From a candidate division WOR-3 bacterium (lineage in GTDB: Bacteria; SDB-A): a stretch of 14,815 nucleotides of DNA. Below, in pieces: positions 1 to 6,304 of this stretch. The stretch spans positions 1 through 14,815 of the forward strand of contig JAFGSQ010000074.1 of the NCBI GenBank assembly GCA_016934535.1, read 5' to 3'. The translations under genes and the position numbers were made by a program. The notes below the pieces were generated by a model. The model made no database searches. It saw only the letters and a program-made list of their open reading frames with translations, and had not been told where the DNA came from. Numbering within the stretch: position 1 is the stretch's first letter; the number at the start of each line of letters is the position of its first letter.

Positions 1-171
1 AATCCCGACAATCCCCTAAATGCCAGAGACCCTTGTGGACAAATGAATCTCTTCAATTTATAATGATTTTATTAGGACACTAGTGACAATAGGATTGTAT
101 TTAAAAAGGATTTATGAAAATTGAAAAGAAATACACGGTTTGAAAATCAAATTTAGAAAACGGAGTGACTG

Positions 172-699
172 ATGCCATTCGACACAGATCGTTTTAACAG
201 ATCCTATAAGGAAATCACGGGCAGTTCCTGTCGCTGTGTAAAAATCAACGCATTCAAAAGCAAAAATTCTCCAAAACAGAAAGCTGATTTTTTATACGAG
301 GCCATGTCCAAAATTGAAGAAAAGATCGGCACTGACAATCTGAAAACTGTTATGGAAAAATGCGGCATGGAATGCATAGAGGATTCATTATTGCAAACCG
401 CCAAGCAGATATACGAAAAAAACACATCCATGGAATCTTTCCTTGACGAGTTAAATACTAACGACATAGGCGGCGGACATCTGACCTTGAACGGAACTGT
501 AATTGATGTAACATACGACAAATGCTACTGTGGAAGCGTCAAACATACAAAGAGAAAATTTCCGTTGATCTACTGTTATTGCTCAACAGGATGGTTTAAG
601 AAACTTTTTGAAGAGATTCTGCAAAAAAAGGTCAAAGTCGAGCTTATACAGACAATAATCAACGGAGCAGATTGCTGCAGATTAAAAATACACATTTGA
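172..699 (+). CDS. Cys-rich hypothetical protein, possible V4R/DUF6144-like
   Basis: A 175-residue soluble protein with ten cysteines, mostly in pairs: C20/C22, C64/C68, C118/C120, C135/C137 and C168/C169. There is no signal peptide or membrane segment. The C-terminal third has a CxC pair, then a YCYCSTGWFKKLFE motif (134-147), then a strand-like tail rich in V/I that ends in a Cys pair. From memory this tail resembles DUF6144 and small ligand-binding V4R-like domains, in which paired Cys may bind metal or an organic ligand; this is an inference from pattern only. The start at 172 is supported by GGAG at 162-165 with 6-nt spacing. It is the only gene left of 4800 with a clear Shine-Dalgarno. 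It stands alone, with 120 bp to the next gene. The real function is unknown. Confidence 0.75.
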   Translation: MPFDTDRFNRSYKEITGSSCRCVKINAFKSKNSPKQKADFLYEAMSKIEEKIGTDNLKTVMEKCGMECIEDSLLQTAKQIYEKNTSMESFLDELNTNDIGGGHLTLNGTVIDVTYDKCYCGSVKHTKRKFPLIYCYCSTGWFKKLFEEILQKKVKVELIQTIINGADCCRLKIHI

Positions 700-819
700 C
701 AATCCAATATAATTTCTCAAGGATGTGCAATCCCGGTGAGTAATTATTGAGCCGTTAACAATGAAGCATAATATTGACGATCAATTTTTTAATATCTTAA
801 AAACACTTCAAAATTTTTT

Positions 820-1461
820 ATGAATATTCACAAAACTCAATTTACACCCCAGGTTCACGGATTCAGTTTTGAAAATCGTTTTAAAATCACGACGACAGAC
901 CTTGGACTCGGCAGTTTTGCCAAAGTGTCCTTCTGCTTTGGACTTTGTGGCGGTATGTGCTTTGCAGCTCTCGACAGATTCTTTAAAGCAAAGAAAACAG
1001 AGACGCGTACGGACATTCCGGCTCTTCCTGATCCACTATTTAAGGAAATTGTGGCAAGACAAATCGGAGCGGCAAAAAATGGAGTTTGGTGGAAAGTGAT
1101 GCTATGGCAGAATTATCCTGCTACAAATCTTCGGAACAGAATGAATGACATTGAGCACCGGACAAAAAGCGAATGGCCGGCAATCAGAAAGCATCTCGAC
1201 AACGGTGTTCCAATCACCATATGTCTGATCAGCACGAGAGGTTGTAAGGGAAATCCTAAGGACAATCACCTGGTGGTTGCTTATCATTACGAGGAGAAAG
1301 ACGGTCGAACCTTCATTCAGGTCTATGATCCGAATCATCCGAAAATTTCTCAAAATCTCAGCGCAAACTTGAAACCTGAAAACGACAACATAGACATCGT
1401 TTATTCTTCTACTTATTTGAAACCTTTGCGCGGATTTTTCCCTGTTGTGTATGACAGATAA
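820..1461 (+). CDS. Papain/C39-like cysteine peptidase-fold protein
   Basis: A 213-residue protein with the layout of a papain-like (C39-like) cysteine peptidase. The probable nucleophile is C43 in a GLCGGMCFAALDRFF motif at the start of a helix (C47 is the alternative). The catalytic His is H150 in DNHLVVAYHYEE, and the third residue is the Asp/Asn of VYDPNHP (D170/N172). Order and spacing (Cys, about 105 residues, His, about 20 residues, Asp) fit that fold. The substrate is unknown, and there is no signal peptide or export domain, so it is likely cytoplasmic. No Shine-Dalgarno precedes the ATG; the upstream stretch is T-rich. A weak TTGACG (774-779) lies 18 nt from TAAAAA (798-803), which would give a leader of only about 10 nt. 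A decayed copy lies downstream at 2204-2531. The fold is a moderately firm call; enzymatic activity is inferred. Confidence 0.72.
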   Translation: MNIHKTQFTPQVHGFSFENRFKITTTDLGLGSFAKVSFCFGLCGGMCFAALDRFFKAKKTETRTDIPALPDPLFKEIVARQIGAAKNGVWWKVMLWQNYPATNLRNRMNDIEHRTKSEWPAIRKHLDNGVPITICLISTRGCKGNPKDNHLVVAYHYEEKDGRTFIQVYDPNHPKISQNLSANLKPENDNIDIVYSSTYLKPLRGFFPVVYDR

Positions 1462-1508
1462 GTTTTTTTTGATTCGCGATAATAAGTCTTTAACACACTG
1501 AACAAAGT

Positions 1509-2201
1509 ATGATAATACACACTGACAAAGAATACAGGGAGACAAAGCTGATAATGCTCGGCAGGAAGGAAATCAAACCTGAATTCAAGTCACTCGCCAA
1601 GTGGATTGACGATAACTTTTGTGTTAAAACAATAAATATTTTTTTCGACACTATAGACGATGGAACGAGACCGAGACTCGGCATATTCTTTGAATGCACC
1701 GAAGAAGCGGACAGTTTTCACGAGAACGGCAGATTTTCCAACTACGACAGCATTAAGCAGAAAAGAATCGCCGACAAGTTCAGGCAGACACTTGAAAACA
1801 CTGGATTAATCGTTGATTTAAACAATCCGGAAACGGTAAAATATTCAACTGATAATGTTCTGGTATATACGAGCGCTTTTAGACCGATAGCAATGGCTGA
1901 AGCCAACGAAAACATTCCACAGGAAAAAATTGAAGAACTTAAAAGACGGATTGACAATAAGGATTTATGGGAAATCTCGCGTTCATTTTCAAGAGTTACA
2001 TTTTTTCTCTTCACCGACGAACATGTAAAAAAATATACCAACACAGAATCTGTAAAAAAATGGAAGGACAAGTATTATGAGCTCCTTACCCGATACGACG
2101 AATTCGGATATTTCAAGCGCGAAAACTTTTCAATAGACCTGGACAGCAAGGAAAATTTCGACAAGAATTTTCAAAGTAATTGGTACTATTACTACAAATA
2201 A
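1509..2201 (+). CDS. Hypothetical protein between two peptidase copies
   Basis: A 230-residue, highly charged (K/E/D/N-rich) soluble protein with no signal peptide, membrane segment or motif that I recognise. Seen in it: an N-terminal part with alternating strand-like stretches (INIFFDTI, RLGIFFECT), a helical segment around 80-95, a second helix with IPQEKIEELKRRI near 137-149, and an unusual aromatic C-terminus (NWYYYYK). The length of uninterrupted frame and the charge composition support a real gene. The ATG at 1509 has no Shine-Dalgarno; ATG codons further in also lack one. It begins 47 bp after the intact C39-like peptidase and ends just before the decayed copy of it. The three may therefore have moved or duplicated together, and this protein could be a partner or substrate of the peptidase. 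That link rests only on position. Confidence 0.6.
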   Translation: MIIHTDKEYRETKLIMLGRKEIKPEFKSLAKWIDDNFCVKTINIFFDTIDDGTRPRLGIFFECTEEADSFHENGRFSNYDSIKQKRIADKFRQTLENTGLIVDLNNPETVKYSTDNVLVYTSAFRPIAMAEANENIPQEKIEELKRRIDNKDLWEISRSFSRVTFFLFTDEHVKKYTNTESVKKWKDKYYELLTRYDEFGYFKRENFSIDLDSKENFDKNFQSNWYYYYK

Positions 2202-2203
2202 AA

Positions 2204-2531
2204 ATGAGTTTATTCCGAAATTTATTCATTGGTCACAGTCACTTAAAGGATTTAAATACCATTTTTTTCCGGGGTAAAAAACATGAAAATAGCGGTATGT
2301 GTTTTGCCGCTCTCGACAGATTCTTTGAGTCCCGTCAAATTGAAACCAGCACCGAGATACCGAACAGCTCGGATCCAATGTTAAAAGAGCTTTTGAACCG
2401 GCAAATCGCCACTTTCAGAAGAGGTCTGTGGTCAAAGGGGATTTTTTCCTGTAATATACGACAGACCTATACCCTGTCCCCCAATTTTACAGTTTTTACA
2501 AGCGATTGAGCCCCCGCTTTACGACATTTGA
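2204..2531 (+). pseudogene. Decayed copy of the C39-like peptidase (internal deletion and frameshift)
   Basis: Residues encoded from 2294 read GMCFAALDRFFESRQIETST and continue to about 2436. They align without gaps to residues 45-92 of the intact gene at 820-1461 (GMCFAALDRFF identical; TEIP, DP, RQI and W shared). After the GG run at 2437-2440 the match jumps to the intact protein's C-terminus in the +1 frame: GFFPVIYDR at 2439-2465 against GFFPVVYDR. The +1 frame then runs on to a TGA at 2529-2531. About 110 residues, including the catalytic His and Asp, are deleted, and the position of the probable nucleophile Cys is Asn. The N-terminal 30 codons no longer resemble the intact copy. An open frame from 2204 to 2509 persists but can hardly make an active enzyme. 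Either a paralogue from tandem duplication or a decayed relative. Confidence 0.8.
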
Positions 2532-2556
2532 CGTCTTAATGTATCGGTTTTATTAT
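2528..2556 (+). promoter_or_regulatory. Sigma70-type promoter for the NHL-repeat gene
   Basis: TTGACG (2528-2533), a 17-nt spacer, then TATTAT (2551-2556): five of six matches at each hexamer. The expected transcription start (about 2563-2565) falls on the GTG at 2564, giving a leaderless or nearly leaderless mRNA. The -35 overlaps the stop codon of the pseudogene frame. Confidence 0.5.
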
Positions 2557-2563
2557 CATGTAA

Positions 2564-3547
2564 GTGAAAACTATGTGGGAAATCGAAAAAATAATCAACT
2601 TCGAAAAAGGTGAATACTATAAAGACGGCTATTCTTTCGTCTTCTTTGGACAAAACGGTTCAAAATTCTATTTCGACTACGAAAGTAATTGGGTCGGTCA
2701 CATGGCCGACGACGGGCATTTCTTCTGGACTGCAGGAAAATATTTTCCATCAAATACAGAACACCATTATCATCTGGATATTCTTAATCCCCATTACATT
2801 ACGGATCAAAAAGACGCATCAATCCTGATTTCAGAGCAAAACGCCATTCACAGAATTAATCCTCTCTCAAAGACTGTAACAAAACTGATTGATTGTAGAA
2901 AATCGGGGATTGAAAGCGCTGGTAACTGTATTGTTGATTTTGACGGAGACATTTGGATAAATGACGTTACAGGTTGCAAAGTGTTTCGTTTTGATAAAGA
3001 AGGCAATTTAATTGAAATTCTTGGCAGTGGAAAACCCGGATTCAGTAAAAATGACACGCCCTTTGAAACAGTAGAATTTAACTGGATCTACGACATCAGA
3101 AAAGGGGCTGACGGAAACATATATGTCCTCGACAGCAAAAATTATTCGCTCCGCATGATCGATAAAAAAAGGCGTTTGGTAAAATTGATCGCGGGAACTG
3201 GCGAACCCGGTTATTCAGGCGATAATAACGACCCCAGATACGCGACATTTGGAGGAAATCCGGAAGAGTATTTTGATGGCCCATGGTCTTTGTCAATAGA
3301 CGAATCTAATAATATTTACATAGGTGACACACAAAATCATGTATTAAGGATGATAGACAGGAAGGCTAATATAATTATGTCAATCGCAGGCAATCCAAAT
3401 GCAATATCAGGAAAAAGAAACAATCCAAATGAAAAAAATCCGCTGAAAATTAATTTACAAAAAATATGCAGTTTAGAATATTTCAATGAAAAACTTTATA
3501 TCCCGGAATGGGACGGAGATCTGATCGTTCTCCAAAAATCCGAATAA
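2564..3547 (+). CDS. NHL-repeat beta-propeller protein
   Basis: A protein of 327 residues from GTG 2564, or 324 from ATG 2573. At least three NHL-type blades are visible: about 118-160 (GNCIVDFDGDIWINDVTG, ending in GSGKPGFS), 172-220 (GADGNIYVLDSKNYSLRMID, then IAGTGEPGYSGD) and 238-276 (SIDESNNIYIGDTQNHVLRM, then SIAGN). A last strand pair (EKLYIPEWDGDLIVL) probably closes the ring. The IAGTGxPGYSGD signature is typical of NHL propellers, which usually bind protein, carbohydrate or RNA ligands rather than catalyse. The first 110 residues are more diverged, with an aromatic segment (FFGQNGSKFYFDY) and HHYHLD. There is no signal peptide, so it is likely cytoplasmic, whereas many NHL proteins are secreted. 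Neither start has a Shine-Dalgarno; the adjacent promoter suggests leaderless translation. The ligand is unknown. Confidence 0.8.
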   Translation: MKTMWEIEKIINFEKGEYYKDGYSFVFFGQNGSKFYFDYESNWVGHMADDGHFFWTAGKYFPSNTEHHYHLDILNPHYITDQKDASILISEQNAIHRINPLSKTVTKLIDCRKSGIESAGNCIVDFDGDIWINDVTGCKVFRFDKEGNLIEILGSGKPGFSKNDTPFETVEFNWIYDIRKGADGNIYVLDSKNYSLRMIDKKRRLVKLIAGTGEPGYSGDNNDPRYATFGGNPEEYFDGPWSLSIDESNNIYIGDTQNHVLRMIDRKANIIMSIAGNPNAISGKRNNPNEKNPLKINLQKICSLEYFNEKLYIPEWDGDLIVLQKSE

Positions 3548-3606
3548 CAGCTATTATGAAACAAATAATTTCCCCATTTTAATAATTTTCATTTTGATGT
3601 AATTCA

Positions 3607-3635
3607 TTGGTAGAATGAAAAGATTATCTTAAAAT
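3607..3635 (+). promoter_or_regulatory. Possible promoter of the QueG-like gene
   Basis: TTGGTA (3607-3612), a 17-nt spacer, then TAAAAT (3630-3635). The -10 matches five of six; the -35 is weaker (four of six). It predicts a leader of about 19 nt before ATG 3661, which contains no Shine-Dalgarno. The same TAAAAT hexamer is used at two other candidate promoters in the window. Confidence 0.35.
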
Positions 3636-3660
3636 ATATTGCACAAAAGAATATAACAAA

Positions 3661-4362
3661 ATGCAAAATTTTTTGGTCGAAAAAATCATGCAGATCTGCA
3701 ATGTTGAGAAATTTGAAGTTGGGTATGCGGATTTGGAGGGATTGCTGGATCCCATATGGAATAATTACAGATATGGAATATCCATAATGAGGAAACTCGA
3801 CGACAAGATAATAGACGGGATTGTAAACGGACCGACAGAGGAATACTTCGATCATTACAATGAAGTCAATGAGGAATTAAATTTTGCGGCCGGCCAAATC
3901 GCGAACCTTTTAAATAACAACGGAATAGAAGCGGTGCCGATAAAGGCTACGCTCGACGAAAGCGATCTGGATAAAAATTTCAGTAAAACTCTAAAGTATA
4001 CGCTGTCACACAAAATGGTCGCAACGAGGGCAGGTCTCGGGTGGATCGGCAGAACGGATCTTTTAATATCGAAAAGGTTCGGCCCCAGAATCAGGATGGC
4101 TAGCGTTTTGACCGACAAGAAAATATCAGAAACAGGCGTGCCTATAGAAAAGAGTATGTGTGATAATTGTTGTTTGTGCGTCAAAAAATGCCCGGTCGGT
4201 GCTTCGACGGGAATGACTTGGAAAAAAGGGGTGGAAAGAGAGGAGTTCTATGACGCGTTCAAGTGCAGGGATTACGCGAGAAAGATATCAGGGGAAAGGA
4301 TAAATAAAGAGGTAAGTCTCTGCGGTATATGCTTCAGTGTGTGTCCGGTGGGGAGAAGATAA
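3661..4362 (+). CDS. QueG-like double [4Fe-4S] protein, not typical epoxyqueuosine reductase
   Basis: A 233-residue protein of the epoxyqueuosine-reductase superfamily. Seen: the core motif SHKMVATRAGLGWIGR (116-131), then RMASVLTD (145-152). Two ferredoxin-like clusters follow: C167-x2-C170-x2-C173-x3-C177-P, and C202 with C221-x2-C224-x3-C228-P, the crossed pattern of two [4Fe-4S] clusters. It is shorter than QueG (about 310-380 residues) and ends right after the second cluster, with no HEAT-like C-terminal part. In QueG an acidic catalytic residue lies about a dozen residues before the AGLGWIGK motif; here that stretch reads LKYTLSHK with no Asp. The SHK version is, from memory, a separate subfamily common in anaerobes, often over-annotated as QueG. 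A redox role, possibly corrinoid-linked, is inferred; the substrate is unknown. It lacks a Shine-Dalgarno and precedes the repeat block. Confidence 0.8.
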   Translation: MQNFLVEKIMQICNVEKFEVGYADLEGLLDPIWNNYRYGISIMRKLDDKIIDGIVNGPTEEYFDHYNEVNEELNFAAGQIANLLNNNGIEAVPIKATLDESDLDKNFSKTLKYTLSHKMVATRAGLGWIGRTDLLISKRFGPRIRMASVLTDKKISETGVPIEKSMCDNCCLCVKKCPVGASTGMTWKKGVEREEFYDAFKCRDYARKISGERINKEVSLCGICFSVCPVGRR

Positions 4363-4727
4363 CCACGAATTGACACTAATGTAAAAGAAAAATAAGATTG
4401 AACCGCGAATGAACGCGAATAGACACTAATGAAAAGTAATAAAGAAAATTTATCCACGAATCCGATTTTTCATCGTAGATGAAAATATCGTCGCGTTAAT
4501 GAAGAAGAAAAGATATCCACCACGAAAGAAAAAATGAATACATTTTTTCTTCACGAAGGTTTAAAAAGTAATAAAGAAGATTTAACCACGAATTGACGCG
4601 AATGAACGCGAAGAAGAAAAAAATATATCAACCACGAAGTTAAGATTCAAAATATCGTTACGCGAATAGACACTAATAAAAAGTAATAAAGAAGATTACC
4701 CCACGAATTGACCCGAATGAACGCGAA
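4361..4727 (+). repeat. Degenerate intergenic repeats with 10-bp period
   Basis: This gene-free stretch is filled with diverged copies of a compound unit: CCACGAATTGACGCGAAT, then GAACGCGAAT, AGACACTAAT, and AAAAGTAATAAAGAAGATT. The best copies are 4401-4440 plus 4452-4462, 4564-4612, and 4663-4727; 4361-4380 is a partial copy and 4517-4526 a scrap. At 4401-4440 four consecutive 10-mers each end in AAT (AACCGCGAAT, GAACGCGAAT, AGACACTAAT, GAAAAGTAAT), so the period is about one helical turn. There is no spacer/repeat alternation of a CRISPR and no long reading frame. The block starts at the stop of the QueG-like gene. From memory, similar ACCACGAATTGACGCGAATGAACGCG sequences occur between genes in various environmental bacteria; their function is not known to me. 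Confidence 0.8.
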
Positions 4728-4805
4728 AAAAGAATAAAAATACTTACAATAATCTACCGCTGGTTTCCGTCTTTATTGTGTAAGGAAAAATCAACAGGAG
4801 AAATT

Positions 4806-5360
4806 ATGGAAAATGCGGACAGGAGAGTGTACTCTGTAGATCATGCCGGAGCTCTGGACACAAACTTACGGAAACTTGTTCATAATCCCAAAAGAATTCT
4901 CTGGCCGTACCTGGGGACAGGTATGACCGCGCTTGACCTGGGCTGCGGACCTGGATTTTTCACCTTGGAAATGGCAAAGATAGTGGGAAAAACAGGAAAA
5001 GTCATTGCCGCCGATATTCAGGAAGGAATGCTCGAAAAACTCAGGGAAAAAATATCCGGGTCGGAATTCGAAGGAATGATTTGCCCATACAAATGTCCGG
5101 ATGACAGGATAGGTCTGAACGAAAAGGTCGATTTCGTCCTGATGTTCTGGATGCTCCATGAATCTGCAGATCCGGCAGGACTGATAAAAGAGGTAAAATC
5201 AATTCTGAACAAGTATGGGAGAATTCTGCTCTGTGAGCCTTTTTTTCACGTGTCAAAAAAGGATTTCAGAAAATCTCTGGACATGTTCAAGAACAGCGGA
5301 TTTGTATTTGTCGACGAACCAAAAGTATTCCTATGCAGGTCTGCGCTTCTAGAAGCATAG
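4806..5360 (+). CDS. Class I SAM-dependent methyltransferase
   Basis: A 184-residue Rossmann-fold methyltransferase. Motif I is ALDLGCGPGFFTLEMAK (42-58), which binds S-adenosylmethionine; the acidic end of strand 2 is D70 in VIAADIQEGML; motif post II/III is KVDFVLMFWMLHE (107-119); the later strand is GRILLCEPFFHV. It most resembles the UbiE/methyltransferase-11 type, with an N-terminal DHAGALDTNLRKLVHNP segment typical of a small-substrate subfamily. The substrate is unknown. The start is ATG 4806, chosen because AGGAG (4796-4800) sits 5 nt upstream; the in-frame TTG at 4776 has no ribosome binding site and would add ten unlikely residues. The length is on the short side but all core strands are present. 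It follows the repeat block; an 83-bp gap with a promoter separates it from the next gene. Confidence 0.88.
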   Translation: MENADRRVYSVDHAGALDTNLRKLVHNPKRILWPYLGTGMTALDLGCGPGFFTLEMAKIVGKTGKVIAADIQEGMLEKLREKISGSEFEGMICPYKCPDDRIGLNEKVDFVLMFWMLHESADPAGLIKEVKSILNKYGRILLCEPFFHVSKKDFRKSLDMFKNSGFVFVDEPKVFLCRSALLEA

Positions 5361-5368
5361 ATCATCGT

Positions 5369-5397
5369 TTGACTCCCCCGCTCCTCTGTTTTAAAAT
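5369..5397 (+). promoter_or_regulatory. Sigma70-type promoter upstream of the helical protein gene
   Basis: TTGACT (5369-5374), a 17-nt spacer, then TAAAAT (5392-5397), both five of six. It predicts a start near 5404 and a leader of about 40 nt containing the AGGAGG ribosome binding site of the gene at 5444. Confidence 0.5.
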
Positions 5398-5443
5398 ACT
5401 GTTTTTAGCTCTGGATTTCGCTGTCAAACAGGAGGACCGGAAT

Positions 5444-6184
5444 ATGGAAGCACTGATGAAAGCTTACAACCGAGACCTGAAATCCTTGGATGAATTCTAC
5501 TCTTTCCTCAACAAAGAAATCGAATACGAACCCGGTAAATCCACTTCGCTGGGAATAATCTACTGGGGCAGAACTGAACATATGCCTGATCTGAAAAAAG
5601 CCTGCGACAGGATAGCCTCAAACGGAACAAAGGACTTCTGCGCACTGCACGAAGCAGTCCGAACTCCTTCGAAGATGAGAAAGTTCGCAATCCTGAACAA
5701 ACTCAACGAAAAGATTCTCAAAATCCTCTCTCATGACTTGAACATGTGGATGCCCCAGAGAACTGAGTTGTCAGCTATTCCACTGCTCAGAGAAAACAAG
5801 GAGGATCTTAAAAAGTTTTGCGACTACGGAATTGAGGACCAGATCTCGTTTCTGTCAGGCTATTTTAAAAAAACCAAGAGAAAGGATCTGGCAAAAGATT
5901 TGAAGATAAAGCTGGACCAGATGAACGAATACATAAAAATCTGCGATTTTTTCAGAATGGGAGGAAAATTAGAAGCAATAAGACCCGTCATATTTTATAA
6001 AATGGGATACGATACTCATCAGAAATGGGCCAAGGCCAAACCGGCAATGGTTATAAAAAGATTTGATGAGTATATGAAAAAAAATAAAATGACAGGAAAA
6101 TATTTAACGCCTTTTACAAAAGAAATAGTAAACACGATCGAATGGGCTAAAGTGCATCACGGATTGTTTAAAGTTGAATATTGA
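5444..6184 (+). CDS. Hypothetical helical protein with probable tandem helix-hairpin-helix (DUF4332-like)
   Basis: A 246-residue, Lys-rich, almost entirely helical soluble protein. Residues 109-160 (LSAIPLLRENKEDLKKFCDYGIEDQISF, then a KxxRKDLAKDLKI helix) and 166-236 (ICDFFRMGG, then MGYDTHQKWAKAKPAMVIKR, then TPFTKEIVNTIEWAK) look like two successive helix-hairpin-helix units. The second has the order seen in DUF4332: a G-Y-D-T turn, an A/P helix, then a P-x-x-x-E-I-x-x-x-I-x-x-A-K end helix. DNA or RNA binding is therefore possible, but this is a pattern judgement. The N-terminal 100 residues (KSLDEFYSFLNKE, WGRTEHMPDLKKAC) are unrecognised. The start is ATG 5444, preceded by AGGAGG (5430-5435); longer in-frame starts from 5333 would run through the promoter and overlap the methyltransferase gene. 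Its 3' end converges on the hydrogenase operon. Confidence 0.72.
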   Translation: MEALMKAYNRDLKSLDEFYSFLNKEIEYEPGKSTSLGIIYWGRTEHMPDLKKACDRIASNGTKDFCALHEAVRTPSKMRKFAILNKLNEKILKILSHDLNMWMPQRTELSAIPLLRENKEDLKKFCDYGIEDQISFLSGYFKKTKRKDLAKDLKIKLDQMNEYIKICDFFRMGGKLEAIRPVIFYKMGYDTHQKWAKAKPAMVIKRFDEYMKKNKMTGKYLTPFTKEIVNTIEWAKVHHGLFKVEY

Positions 6185-6304
6185 AGATTGAATACATCTG
6201 ATTCTGGTTTTTTAATATCTTGTCCTTCTTAATTCCACCCTTCGATTGTTTCAATTACTGTTTGTAGATCATTATCCTTAATATAAAATCTTTGTGAGTC
6301 AAAC

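Noticed and set aside
114-143. Nine-codon frame (MKIEKKYTV) ahead of the first gene, with AAAAGGA upstream
   Set aside because: Too short to judge; AT-rich sequence yields such frames by chance.
4370-4398. TTGACA-17-TAAGAT promoter inside the repeat block
   Set aside because: The -35 is part of the repeat unit and recurs in other copies without a -10; no gene starts within 400 bp.
4361-4727. Possible CRISPR array
   Set aside because: Units are diverged, unequally spaced and lack unique spacers; the 10-bp internal period and absent cas genes argue against it.
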